This document shows, piece after piece, positions 1-8,858 of a stretch of 15,151 nucleotides of DNA. Position numbers and translations under genes: made by a program. A model generated the notes under the pieces. The model had not been told where the DNA came from, did not search any database, and saw nothing but the letters and a program-made list of their open reading frames with translations. Positions within the stretch are counted from its first letter, which is position 1, and every line of letters begins with the position of its first letter. This DNA comes from Rickettsiales bacterium (GTDB taxonomy: Bacteria; Pseudomonadota; Alphaproteobacteria; Rickettsiales; UBA1997). Location: the NCBI GenBank assembly GCA_031284025.1, contig JAITAR010000039.1, forward strand, positions 1 to 15,151, written 5' to 3'.

Positions 1-105
1 GAAGAAAAGAGAAAGAAAGAGGAAGAAAAGAGAAAGAAAGAGGAAGAAAAGAGAAAGAAAGAGGAAGAAAAGAGAAAGAAAGAGGAAGAAAAGAGAAAGA
101 AAGAG
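1..105 (+). repeat. Five perfect 21-bp tandem repeats encoding EEKRKKE
   Basis: The same 21-base unit occurs five times without a mismatch, and a shortened partial unit (EEKKE) follows to position 120. The array probably continues to the left of the window. The unit length is a multiple of three, so changes in copy number keep the frame. The first 120 bases are purine-only on this strand. The encoded E/K/R pattern, with acidic and basic residues spaced i to i+4, fits a charged single alpha-helix or coiled rod. Confidence 0.95.
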
Positions 106-2031
106 GAAGAAAAGAAAGAGTGGGAAGAAAAAATAGTAAAAATGGTAAAGAAAAAATTGGAAAATAATAAAAAAGAAAAAGAGAAAATTGATGAAAAGCG
201 GTCAAAAAAAGTAGAAGAACTGTTAGATAAAAACTCAGAAAAGGAAAAATTAGAAGAATTAAAAAATGATCTTGATAATTCTCAAGAAAATATAGAAATA
301 TCACCAAAAGAAACGATGATAATATCTTCACCACTAGAAGTAATACTAGAAGAAGATAAATCCTCAACAGATAGTATAGAAAATTTAGAAGAAGAAGAAG
401 AAAAAGAAGAAGAAAAAGAAGAAGAAGAGCATGCAGTAGATGATTTATTTAAGGAAAGCAAGTCAGAATTAATTTTAACTAAAGTAGATTCACCTAATTC
501 AGTTGAAGAAAAGTTTTCTGATTCAGATTTAAAAGCTTTAAAAGACATAGTGGAAATATTGGTACCTGAGTTTCCATTAGAAGAAAATGAAAATTCAAAA
601 GAAAAAGAAAAAGAAAAAGAAAAAAAATCAAATAATCTAGATTTAAGTGAAGAAAAGCTAAATAATTTAATTAAAGAAGAGTTAGATGATTTAAGTGAAG
701 AAGAACAATTGCAATTGGCAATGGAGGCGTCATTAGAAGGAAGTGAAAATTCAGAAGAAGAAAAAAAGTCAGAAGAAAAAGATTTAAATAATTTAAGTTT
801 AATTAAAAAAGGGTTTTCTGATTCAGATGAAGAAGAACAAGAACTATCGAAAAAGACAATTAAGAATTCAAAAAAAGGAAAAAAGTCAAAAAGAAAAAAG
901 TCAGAAGAAGAAGATTCGGAAGAAGAAGATTTAAGTTTAATTAAAGAAGAGTCTTCTGATTTAAATGGAAAAGAACAAGAACTGTCAAAAGAAGAAAATT
1001 CAGAAGAAAAGAATGAAAAGAAAATAGAAGAAGAGAGTTCACCTAGAGAAAATTCACCTGAAGAAGAAAATATAGAAGTAGAGAAAAATAAAAAGGAGAA
1101 AACAAAAGAGAAAAACCTTGAGACAGGAAAAAATAATGAAGTAGAAAAAAATAATGAAAATCTAGCAAAAGCTGAAAATAAATCTGAAAATTCCAAAAAA
1201 TCTGGAAGAAAAATATCTAGAGAAGAGGTAAATGAACTTCCTAGAAAAGTTTCCAAGATTGTTATGATGGAAAATATGGAGAAATTTGGAGATATATATG
1301 ACAGAAATGAATATAGTAGAGAAGCTGGCACATTTAAGTCAGACTGGAAGGTAAATTATGTTCATGCTGGTCTAAAGAATTCTCTAGAGAACAATGTGGT
1401 TGGCATTCTACTAGATACTAACTATCTCTCCAAAGATGGCTCGATGATTTTTGGTATTAACGGTAGTCTCGACAAACATAGCATCACCGGAAATAAAAGC
1501 AAAACAAAGGTAAATGCTATAACCTTTGGCATCTACGGGGGATTTGTTGGGAATAGATTTGATGTTCAGTCAGCTGTAGCTTTTGGTGAAAGCAACTTTG
1601 CTCTAAAGAAAGGTTTAGACTATAGATCTAGATTCTCAGGTCACATAGTTAGCTTTGACACAAAGATTGCGGCTAGATTTAGACCAACAGATTTTGTACT
1701 ACTACGCCCATTCGTAGGAGTTCAGATAGTTGAACTATCTTTTGGAAGTTTCATAGAGAAAAATCCACTAATTGGCCGATCTATTGTGAAGCACAGTTTA
1801 ACAGCTATTAACTTTGGTGTAGCTTTAACCTCTACTGATATTTTTCCTATAAATCTACATATGAACATTGGAGGAAAATATATTATTTCTGATGGAACTA
1901 TGTTTAGCATAAGCAGTGGCATTGGCTATAAAGTAAAAAATAATATTACTCTAGGAACAGATATTAATTATCAAGGTAATAAAAATATGAAAATATTCGG
2001 ACTTAGCCTAAAAGTTGAAGTAAATTTCTAG
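1..2031 (+). CDS. Autotransporter-type surface protein, 5' end outside the window
   Basis: Frame 1 is open from the first base, so the ATG at 142 is internal and the gene starts upstream. Within the window (676 codons) the order is: five EEKRKKE repeats (codons 1-35), a long Glu/Lys/Ser/Asn-rich, probably disordered passenger (to about codon 425), then about 240 residues of amphipathic beta-strands ending in Phe (LKVEVNF). The C-terminus, alternating strands such as NAITFGIYGGF and a final aromatic residue, is typical of an autotransporter (type V) beta-barrel inserted in the outer membrane. I see no cysteine in the window portion, which suits a secreted passenger. A ubiquitin-interacting-motif-like sequence and a basic block lie in the passenger. 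The signal peptide, if present, would be off the left edge. The barrel assignment rests on pattern rather than a profile search. Low-complexity passengers on such barrels are known in Rickettsiales. The specific family is not recognised. Confidence 0.85.
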   Translation, partial: EEKRKKEEEKRKKEEEKRKKEEEKRKKEEEKRKKEEEKKEWEEKIVKMVKKKLENNKKEKEKIDEKRSKKVEELLDKNSEKEKLEELKNDLDNSQENIEISPKETMIISSPLEVILEEDKSSTDSIENLEEEEEKEEEKEEEEHAVDDLFKESKSELILTKVDSPNSVEEKFSDSDLKALKDIVEILVPEFPLEENENSKEKEKEKEKKSNNLDLSEEKLNNLIKEELDDLSEEEQLQLAMEASLEGSENSEEEKKSEEKDLNNLSLIKKGFSDSDEEEQELSKKTIKNSKKGKKSKRKKSEEEDSEEEDLSLIKEESSDLNGKEQELSKEENSEEKNEKKIEEESSPRENSPEEENIEVEKNKKEKTKEKNLETGKNNEVEKNNENLAKAENKSENSKKSGRKISREEVNELPRKVSKIVMMENMEKFGDIYDRNEYSREAGTFKSDWKVNYVHAGLKNSLENNVVGILLDTNYLSKDGSMIFGINGSLDKHSITGNKSKTKVNAITFGIYGGFVGNRFDVQSAVAFGESNFALKKGLDYRSRFSGHIVSFDTKIAARFRPTDFVLLRPFVGVQIVELSFGSFIEKNPLIGRSIVKHSLTAINFGVALTSTDIFPINLHMNIGGKYIISDGTMFSISSGIGYKVKNNITLGTDINYQGNKNMKIFGLSLKVEVNF
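658..987 (+). repeat. Three degenerate internal repeats in the passenger
   Basis: Related modules occur at about 658-717 (LNNLIKEELDDLSEEEQLQL), 784-849 (ending EEEQELS) and 928-987 (ending GKEQELS). The second and third share an identical 15-base stretch encoding LSLIK at 793-807 and 931-945, and both contain SD followed by EQELS. The first module leads directly into the UIM-like motif. The other two have lost or never had the AMEAS portion. Confidence 0.6.
697..747 (+). other. Ubiquitin-interacting-motif-like sequence in the passenger
   Basis: The codons read EEEQLQLAMEASLEGSE. The UIM consensus is an acidic run, a hydrophobic residue, two residues, an invariant Ala, three residues and an invariant Ser, then a further acidic residue. 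Here these are EEE, L at 709-711, A at 718-720, S at 730-732 and E at 745-747. From memory it closely parallels UIM2 of the proteasome receptor S5a/PSMD4 (EEEQIAYAMQMSLQGAE). The 709-732 stretch uses TTG, GAG and GCG codons while the flanks use mostly TTA and GAA, so it is compositionally distinct from the low-complexity passenger. Function is inferred, and a chance match in Glu-rich sequence is possible. Confidence 0.55.
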
Positions 2032-2057
2032 TAAAATTGACATCCAATTTAACTAGC

Positions 2058-2089
2058 AAGCCTCCTCTAGAAAATAGGGGAGGCTTTTT
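2058..2089 (+). terminator. Intrinsic terminator after the autotransporter gene
   Basis: A 12-bp stem (2058-2069 with 2075-2086, one T-G wobble) encloses a GAAAA loop and runs into five T's at 2085-2089. It lies 27 bases past the stop codon. On the opposite strand there is no T run after the stem, so it should act mainly on plus-strand transcripts. Confidence 0.9.
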
Positions 2090-2180
2090 CATTGGTTTCA
2101 ATGGACATTCCATAGCAGGTACCCTGCGAATCGCAAAATAGAAACTTGGACCTTAGTCTGTACAGTTGGTCTGCAGCAAA

Positions 2181-5096
2181 TTACGAATTATAAATTCTGG
2201 TAGCAGCAAATTTGTCAAGAACGGTTTTCAGGTATTTGCCGGTTAAATTATCGGTCTGCTCCGCCACCTCTTCGGGAGTTCCCTGGGCTACTACGTAGCC
2301 ACCGTCATTGCCACCTCTGGGCCCAATGTCTATAATCCAGTCCGATGTCTTTATAACATCTAGATTATGCTCTATAACCATGACCGTGTTCCCCTGTTCA
2401 ACCAATTTATGCAGAACCGCCAGTAACTTTTTAATATCATCGGAATGTAAACCTGTCGTTGGCTCGTCTAAAATATATATGGTATTGCCAGTATCCTTTT
2501 TGCTAAGCTCTTTTGCTAATTTTATTCTCTGGGCTTCTCCCCCCGATAGGGTTGTAGCTGACTGACCTATTTTTATGTAGCCAAGCCCAACGTCTCTGAG
2601 AGCTTTAAATTTATCGTAGATTAATGGCTCTCTGGCAAAAAATTTGCAAGCTTCTTCTACCGTCATGTCAAGCACTTCAGCTATATTCTTGCCGCCGTAG
2701 GTTATTTCTAGCAGATCTCTGTTGTATCTTTTACCGTTGCAGATAGGACATTGAACAAATACATCCGGCAGAAAATGCATTTCTATTTTTATGCTGCCAT
2801 CACCTTGGCAGTGTTCGCATCTTCCACCCTTAACGTTGAAGGAGAAATGATTCACCGAAAATCCTCTTTCCTGAGCTTCAGTAACGTTAGAAAACAGATC
2901 TCTTATGTAGGTAAAAATACCAACGTAGGTGCTAGGATTGGATCTTGGTGTTCTGCCGATGGGAGATTGGTCTATTTGAATGATTTTGTCGATGTTGTTA
3001 AGACCATCTATTCTGTCGTAGAGGGCTGGGATTACCTTGGCGTTCATGAGCAGACGTGACAGTGCTCTGTATAAAGTTTGGAGAACTAGGGTCGACTTAC
3101 CTCCTCCGGATACGCCGGTTATGCTACAAAAAATCCCCAGGGGGAAGTCTACAGTCAGATTTTTCAGATTATTGCCTCTGGCGTTCACTACAGTTATTTT
3201 CTTCTGTGGATTGAATTTTCTTCGCTTTTGCGGCACTGGAATTGACCGACGACCACCGAGATAGGCTCCTGTCAAACTGTTGGGATTGTTTATCACCTCT
3301 TCGGGAGTACCCTCGGCTACAATTTGACCTCCATGTATTCCGGCACCGGGTCCAATGTCTACAAGCCAGTCAGCCGCCATCATAGTTTCCTCGTCGTGTT
3401 CGACCACTATGACGGTATTACCGAGATCTCTTAGAGTTTTCATCGTCTTTATGAGTTTTTGATTATCTGACTGATGTAAACCAATGGATGGCTCATCCAA
3501 AACATATATCACGCCGGATAAACCTGTAGCAATCTGCGTTGCTAGCCTTATTCTTTGACTTTCACCGCCCGATAGAGTACCAGACTGTCTACTTAGTGTT
3601 AGGTACTCAATGCCAACGTCCATCAGAAAACTAAGTCTACTCTCTATCTCAGATATTATTCTATCGGCAATAATTTTTTTGCTGCTGTCCAAAATGTTAT
3701 CTAGATTCTTGAAAAATTTGTAAACTTCGCCTATGGACATGTCGCAGACCTCTCCTATGTGTTTTCCGTCAACTTTAACGCTGAGAGCCTCTTCATTTAA
3801 CCTGTATCCTCTGCAACAGTTGCAGACTTTAAGACTTTGATATTTTCCCAGTTCGTTTCTAAGTAATTCATCTTTAGCCTGCAGATATCTTTCATTTATT
3901 ATATTCATGACCCCGATGAATTTTGTGGAAAACGTTGAAGACAATGTATTTTCCTCCACTTCTATTTTAACTTCATCATTACAGCCATACATTATTATAT
4001 TTTTTACTTCGTCCGTGTATTTCTCGAATGGAGTGTCCAGATTAAAATTATATTTGTTGCCAATCTGCTCCAGAGTTTTGAGATATACCCTGGCTGTCGC
4101 ATCAATTTTAAATGGATCGAGAGCTCCCTGATTTATGGTTAGGGTAGGATCCAGAACAATTAATTGCTCACTGAACATCAACTCAGTCCCAAGTCCATCA
4201 CACTTGCTGCAGGCTCCAAATGGATTATTAAAGGAGAACATCTTTGGCTCTATACTTTCTATAGTCATACCGGATTCTGGGCAGCTGTACTTATTAGAAA
4301 ACCTTATGAACTCACCCTTTCTGTACTGCTTTGTCTTTATTGTGAAACTTTCTATATTTTTTGGCAGTTCATCAATTTGTACAAATATAACGCCGTTGCT
4401 ATGCTCTATACCTTTGGCTATGGTAGCCACGACTCTTTTTTCTATACCTGAATCAACGGTAAAGTAATCTAACACAAGATCTATGTCATGTTTTACAGCC
4501 TTATCGAGTTTGGGCAGAGTATTTGTTATATCTACAATTTCACTGTCAATTCTTATTCTTGAAAAATTTAATTTTTTTATTTTTATCAGTTCCTTTCGGT
4601 GTTCTCCTCGGGATTGCTTTATGTAGGGAGCAAATAGTGTTATTTTAGTTTTGGAAGGAATAGACATTATATCATTAGTCATACTGTTCACGCTTTGGCT
4701 CTCCAATGGTTTCCCCGTAGCAGGAGAATAGGGAATACCTATCCTTGAAAACAGCAGCCTAAGATAGTCATATATTTCTGTGACAGTACCAACCGTAGAT
4801 CTGGGGTTCTTACCAATTGCCTTCTGATCTATTGCTATGGATGGAGATAGACCAGTTATATGGTCCGCTTCCGGCTTAGTCTGGACATTCATAAACTGCC
4901 TAGCGTAGGTGGACAGACTTTCGATGTATCTTCTCTGCCCCTCGGCATATATTGTATCAAAGGCCAATGATGATTTACCAGAACCACTCAATCCCGTGAT
5001 TACCACCAACTTGTTCTTAGGAACATTTATGTTTATATTTTTTAGGTTATTTTGTCTTGCTCCTATTATCTGTATAAAATCATTTTCTTTGATCAT
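2181..5096 (-). CDS. uvrA: UvrABC excision nuclease subunit A
   Basis: UvrA is the DNA-damage sensor of nucleotide excision repair; it dimerises, loads UvrB at lesions and is an ABC-type ATPase. Two nucleotide-binding modules are visible: Walker A GLSGSGKSS (K41) and GVSGGGKST (K667), each paired with an LSGGE signature and an ILDEP/VLDEP Walker B. Zinc finger 2 is intact (C760, C763, C783, C786). Zinc finger 1 has C272, S275, C296, C299, so its second ligand is Ser; I recall this as usual in alphaproteobacteria. Length, 971 residues, is slightly above the E. coli protein (940). I chose the ATG at 5096 over a TTG at 5108; neither has a clear Shine-Dalgarno. It follows dnaE by 68 bp on the same strand and is probably co-transcribed. 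It ends tail-to-tail with the autotransporter gene. Confidence 0.97.
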   Translation of the reverse strand: MIKENDFIQIIGARQNNLKNININVPKNKLVVITGLSGSGKSSLAFDTIYAEGQRRYIESLSTYARQFMNVQTKPEADHITGLSPSIAIDQKAIGKNPRSTVGTVTEIYDYLRLLFSRIGIPYSPATGKPLESQSVNSMTNDIMSIPSKTKITLFAPYIKQSRGEHRKELIKIKKLNFSRIRIDSEIVDITNTLPKLDKAVKHDIDLVLDYFTVDSGIEKRVVATIAKGIEHSNGVIFVQIDELPKNIESFTIKTKQYRKGEFIRFSNKYSCPESGMTIESIEPKMFSFNNPFGACSKCDGLGTELMFSEQLIVLDPTLTINQGALDPFKIDATARVYLKTLEQIGNKYNFNLDTPFEKYTDEVKNIIMYGCNDEVKIEVEENTLSSTFSTKFIGVMNIINERYLQAKDELLRNELGKYQSLKVCNCCRGYRLNEEALSVKVDGKHIGEVCDMSIGEVYKFFKNLDNILDSSKKIIADRIISEIESRLSFLMDVGIEYLTLSRQSGTLSGGESQRIRLATQIATGLSGVIYVLDEPSIGLHQSDNQKLIKTMKTLRDLGNTVIVVEHDEETMMAADWLVDIGPGAGIHGGQIVAEGTPEEVINNPNSLTGAYLGGRRSIPVPQKRRKFNPQKKITVVNARGNNLKNLTVDFPLGIFCSITGVSGGGKSTLVLQTLYRALSRLLMNAKVIPALYDRIDGLNNIDKIIQIDQSPIGRTPRSNPSTYVGIFTYIRDLFSNVTEAQERGFSVNHFSFNVKGGRCEHCQGDGSIKIEMHFLPDVFVQCPICNGKRYNRDLLEITYGGKNIAEVLDMTVEEACKFFAREPLIYDKFKALRDVGLGYIKIGQSATTLSGGEAQRIKLAKELSKKDTGNTIYILDEPTTGLHSDDIKKLLAVLHKLVEQGNTVMVIEHNLDVIKTSDWIIDIGPRGGNDGGYVVAQGTPEEVAEQTDNLTGKYLKTVLDKFAATRIYNS

Positions 5097-5164
5097 CCAA
5101 AGATTCAATATATATCATGTAAGCCCATCTTACAAACAAATAGTCACTAATTGCAATAGATTTG

Positions 5165-8100
5165 CTATAACTCGCTAGCAGTTTCCACCATGGTAGATTC
5201 AACCCTATCCACGCCATAGGTTTCTCTAATTCTTTTGATCTCCAATTCTCTAAGACAAAATTCCTTTGGTAGTCGAATGGTTTTACCAGCTACAATTATA
5301 TTAATTTCTGGACATTTGCTAACATCATCAATTTTTGTTTGTTTTATTATGCCTGATAATTCATCTACACATTTTTCATTAGATATAAAGATACTAATTT
5401 TTTTGGCAAAAATGTTCCTTCTACTAGGAGCTTCTTTTTTATCCGCTACTTTTCGTGATTCACCAAAATTTGACTGATTTTCATTTTTTTTCTTCGCTCG
5501 GCCGAACTTTTTCAACCCACTTTTGGTGTTTTTTAGATATTGATCCAAAGGCCACAGATCTCTTGCGTTTATGCGAATTCCCGAATCGTCTCTACGCACG
5601 CTACATTCAAAAACAACGTGACTATGTCTACTATCATCGATTAGATCCTTATTTTGAGTTATCATATCGCTGTTAAATATAGATACCTCCACCATCCCCG
5701 TTGGATCGGATAGCGATATGTAAGCGTATCTGCCCCTGTCACCGGATCTCACCGAAGTACTTATGATTACGCCAGCCATTCTAACTATAGAATTATCATC
5801 GATGTCATCACCCATTTCATCGAAAAATACTATACCCTTAGATGCCAATTCCTGTTTAAGGGTATCCAGAGGGTGATTTCCAAAATAGAATCCAAAAGCT
5901 TCGAACTCTCCCTGAAACCTCTCGTGACCTATCCAATCATCACTACTCACCAATTTCGGCAGTAGCTTTATATTACTGGAGGAGCAATCAAAGAGGCTGA
6001 TCTGCGGACTATTTTTTTCATCTTCAACTATCTTCGCATAGCTAGCCAGCGTCTCAAAAGAATCGTAGATCTGTCGCCGATTATCATGGATACAGTCAAA
6101 GCTACCTGATTTGGATAGTGAATCCATAGTTTTTTTATTGACAATTTTACTGCCGATCCTTCTGCAAAAATCGAAAATATCTACAAATCTACCATTCTTA
6201 GCCCTTTCTTCCATCAAATCTCTCATCATATCCTGACCAACCCCCTTGATGGCACATAGACCATATCTTATGGCCAATTCCCTATCTTTGTGATAATACT
6301 CTTTGCCCCTATTCTTCCTTTCTCCATCATCTGCATTGACCAGTTCAACTCTGAAAAAAGCGTCAGATAGGTTTATATCGGGAGGAAGCACTTTTATGGC
6401 ATGCTTCTTTATATCTTGCAAATAATAGTTTATTTTATCCGTATTCATTATTTCCATATTCAGAGTGGCAGCCATAAATTCAACGGGATAGTGAGCCTTA
6501 AGGTATGCGGTTTGATAGCTTACAATGGCATAGGCTGCCGAATGAGCCTTATTAAAGCCATATTCTGCAAATTTTGCAAGCAAATCAAATATTTCCCCAC
6601 TAGTCCTACAGTCAATGTCACTGTGGACTTTGCAACCACTGATAAAAACATCCTTCTGCTGGTCCATTTCCTCTCTGATTTTTTTCCCCATAGCCTTTCT
6701 CAGTATGTCCGCAGCCCCCAGAGTGTAGCCCGCAAGAGACTTTGCTATGTCCATCACCTGCTCCTGATATATAATTATACCATAGGTGTCTTTCAGAATT
6801 GGTTCCATCTTCGGATGCATGTATTCTATTTTTTCCAGGCCGTGTTTTCTTCTAATGTAGGTGGGAATATTGTCCATAGGACCTGGTCTATAGAGAGAAA
6901 TCAAAGCTATGATATCCTCTATGCTGTCTGGTTTGATCTGCTTTAACATGCCTATCATACCAGAGGATTCAACTTGAAATACGCCGAGGGAATCAGCATT
7001 TCTTAGTAATTCAAAAGTCCGATGGTCTTCTAGAGCTAGATTATCCACGTCAATTTTCAGACCTCTAGCCCACTCTATAAAATTGACGGCGTCATTTATT
7101 ACAGTCAGTGTTTTTAGACCGAGAAAATCAAACTTAACAAGCCCCGCCTCTTCGCAATATTTCTTATCATATTGCACCACAGGCATATCTGCATATTTAT
7201 CAAAATACAGAGGACATATTTGCTCGAGAGATTTTCCAGCTATGACTATTCCAGCTGCATGGACAGATGAATGCCTGTTTAGGCCCTCCAGCTGCATTGC
7301 TATGTCAAACAGCCTGAGTATTTCTGGATCGCTCTGTCTTTTAGCCCTCAGATCCGCATCCATTTCCAGTGCCTCGCTCAGAGTGGCATTAAACGGAATC
7401 ATCTTACTGATTCTGTCGACTTCTCCATAGCTCATCTCCAACACACGCCCTACATCTTTCACGACAGCCCTAGACTGTAGCTTTCCAAATGTGATTATCT
7501 GCGCCACCTTATCCTTTCCGTATTTATTTTGCACGTATTCTATAGTCTTTGCCCTTCCCCTTTGGCAAAAATCTATGTCAAAATCTGGCATGGATACTCT
7601 CTCGGGATTTAAAAATCTTTCAAAAAACAGCCCGAACTTTATTGGATCAAGCTCGGTAATTTTCAAAGACCAGGCTACTACCGAGCCTGCACCAGAGCCT
7701 CTGCCTGGTCCAACGGGAACACCGTGAGTTTTGCTCCAAACTATAAAATCCGCAACGATGAGAAAATAACCGGCAAAATCCATCTGCGTTATTACGCCAA
7801 GTTCGAATTCCAACTGGTCAAGGTAACGCTTTCTAATATCACTCTGGCTATCCTCCGCAGTAATATTTTCCACCAGAAATTTATGCTTCAGACGTTCCTC
7901 CAGACCAATCTTTGAAGCTCTTCTAATTTCATTCACCTCGCTGACACCATTTGGCAAATCAAAGTGTGGAAGCATGGGTGCTCTCCTGTGAACTACCGCA
8001 GAAATTTTTTTAGCTATAGCCACGGTGTTTTCTGTCGCTTCCGGTATATCTCTGAATAGTTCCAGCATTTCCTCTTCGGACTTAAAATAGTGTTCAGAGG

Positions 8101-8839
8101 TCAATTTTGGTCTATTTGTCTCAGCCACATATCTTCCATTAGCTATGCAGGATAGGGCATCCTGAGCTTCGAACATTTCTTTTTCGTAGAAATAGCAGTC
8201 ATTCGTCGCAACCAGAGGGATATTATATCTGTAGGCCACATCTATGAATCCACGCTCCAAATCTATTTCACTGCCAAGTCCATGCCGAGAAATTTCCAGA
8301 TAGAAATCATCCCTGAAAAGGCCAGAAAAATACTCCACTATGCTATCGATTCTGTCCCGCCTTCTCTGGGCTACAGCCTTTCCTATGACACCATCCACCC
8401 CTCCAGAGAGAACTATTAGTCCCTCACCCTTCTTAACCAGATCATCAAGTTTTATATGGGGTTTCAGATTTATTTCTCTCTCCAGGTAGCTTTCGCTAAC
8501 CAATGACATCAAATTCAGCAGGCCCTGTTCGGTCTTTGCCAGCAAAACAATTTTGCAAAAGTTTTCTTCAATGTTTTCTATCGACTGGGAGTTAATGATG
8601 ATATCATCTGTCAAAAATCTATTTGCCTCTAGCACAACTTCACAGCCAATGATTGGCTGTATTCCCTCTTTCATGGCGGCTAGTGAGTACTCCATAACGC
8701 CAAACATGTTGTGGCTATCGGTTATCGCCGCAGCTGGCACCGCATTATTTTTCAGATTCCTAACAAAATCCTTTAGCCTTATGGTACCACTGCAGAGTGA
8801 ATACTCACTATGAGTTCGAAGATGAATAAATTTGGTCAT
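5165..8839 (-). CDS. dnaE: DNA polymerase III alpha subunit, replicative polymerase
   Basis: This is the catalytic subunit of the replicative polymerase. From the N-terminus: a PHP domain (FIHLRTHSEYS), the palm with GPGRGSGAGS, the catalytic PDFDIDF motif (D419, D421) and the third acidic residue in KFDFLGLKTLT (D571). Next come finger and helix-hairpin-helix regions, an internal clamp-binding motif QISLF (residues 946-950), and an OB fold (VRMAGVIISTSVRSGDRG). A Lys-rich linker and a C-terminal domain follow. At 1224 residues it is a little longer than E. coli DnaE (1160), partly because of the linker after the OB fold. The ATG at 8839 directly precedes the conserved PHP start; no strong Shine-Dalgarno is seen. 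It is divergent from the membrane protein at 9019 and upstream of uvrA. A separate proofreading subunit (DnaQ) would be expected elsewhere. Confidence 0.97.
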   Translation of the reverse strand: MTKFIHLRTHSEYSLCSGTIRLKDFVRNLKNNAVPAAAITDSHNMFGVMEYSLAAMKEGIQPIIGCEVVLEANRFLTDDIIINSQSIENIEENFCKIVLLAKTEQGLLNLMSLVSESYLEREINLKPHIKLDDLVKKGEGLIVLSGGVDGVIGKAVAQRRRDRIDSIVEYFSGLFRDDFYLEISRHGLGSEIDLERGFIDVAYRYNIPLVATNDCYFYEKEMFEAQDALSCIANGRYVAETNRPKLTSEHYFKSEEEMLELFRDIPEATENTVAIAKKISAVVHRRAPMLPHFDLPNGVSEVNEIRRASKIGLEERLKHKFLVENITAEDSQSDIRKRYLDQLEFELGVITQMDFAGYFLIVADFIVWSKTHGVPVGPGRGSGAGSVVAWSLKITELDPIKFGLFFERFLNPERVSMPDFDIDFCQRGRAKTIEYVQNKYGKDKVAQIITFGKLQSRAVVKDVGRVLEMSYGEVDRISKMIPFNATLSEALEMDADLRAKRQSDPEILRLFDIAMQLEGLNRHSSVHAAGIVIAGKSLEQICPLYFDKYADMPVVQYDKKYCEEAGLVKFDFLGLKTLTVINDAVNFIEWARGLKIDVDNLALEDHRTFELLRNADSLGVFQVESSGMIGMLKQIKPDSIEDIIALISLYRPGPMDNIPTYIRRKHGLEKIEYMHPKMEPILKDTYGIIIYQEQVMDIAKSLAGYTLGAADILRKAMGKKIREEMDQQKDVFISGCKVHSDIDCRTSGEIFDLLAKFAEYGFNKAHSAAYAIVSYQTAYLKAHYPVEFMAATLNMEIMNTDKINYYLQDIKKHAIKVLPPDINLSDAFFRVELVNADDGERKNRGKEYYHKDRELAIRYGLCAIKGVGQDMMRDLMEERAKNGRFVDIFDFCRRIGSKIVNKKTMDSLSKSGSFDCIHDNRRQIYDSFETLASYAKIVEDEKNSPQISLFDCSSSNIKLLPKLVSSDDWIGHERFQGEFEAFGFYFGNHPLDTLKQELASKGIVFFDEMGDDIDDNSIVRMAGVIISTSVRSGDRGRYAYISLSDPTGMVEVSIFNSDMITQNKDLIDDSRHSHVVFECSVRRDDSGIRINARDLWPLDQYLKNTKSGLKKFGRAKKKNENQSNFGESRKVADKKEAPSRRNIFAKKISIFISNEKCVDELSGIIKQTKIDDVSKCPEINIIVAGKTIRLPKEFCLRELEIKRIRETYGVDRVESTMVETASEL

Positions 8840-8858
8840 TGGCTAAAATACACGATTA

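Noticed and set aside
1..120. The repeat array as a CRISPR or mobile-element end
   Set aside because: The units are contiguous without spacers, are in frame with a coding region and encode a regular charged helix.
282..1331. A 349-codon Ser/Phe-rich open frame on the minus strand
   Set aside because: It is the antisense shadow of the GAA/AAA/TCA-rich passenger; the plus frame continues into a clear beta-barrel and terminator.
2308..5178. Several plus-strand open frames of 74-110 codons opposite uvrA
   Set aside because: They are antisense to a strongly conserved UvrA and show no family features of their own.
5235..8813. Plus-strand open frames opposite dnaE, up to 181 codons
   Set aside because: They are shadows of DnaE; no independent motifs or ribosome binding sites were seen.
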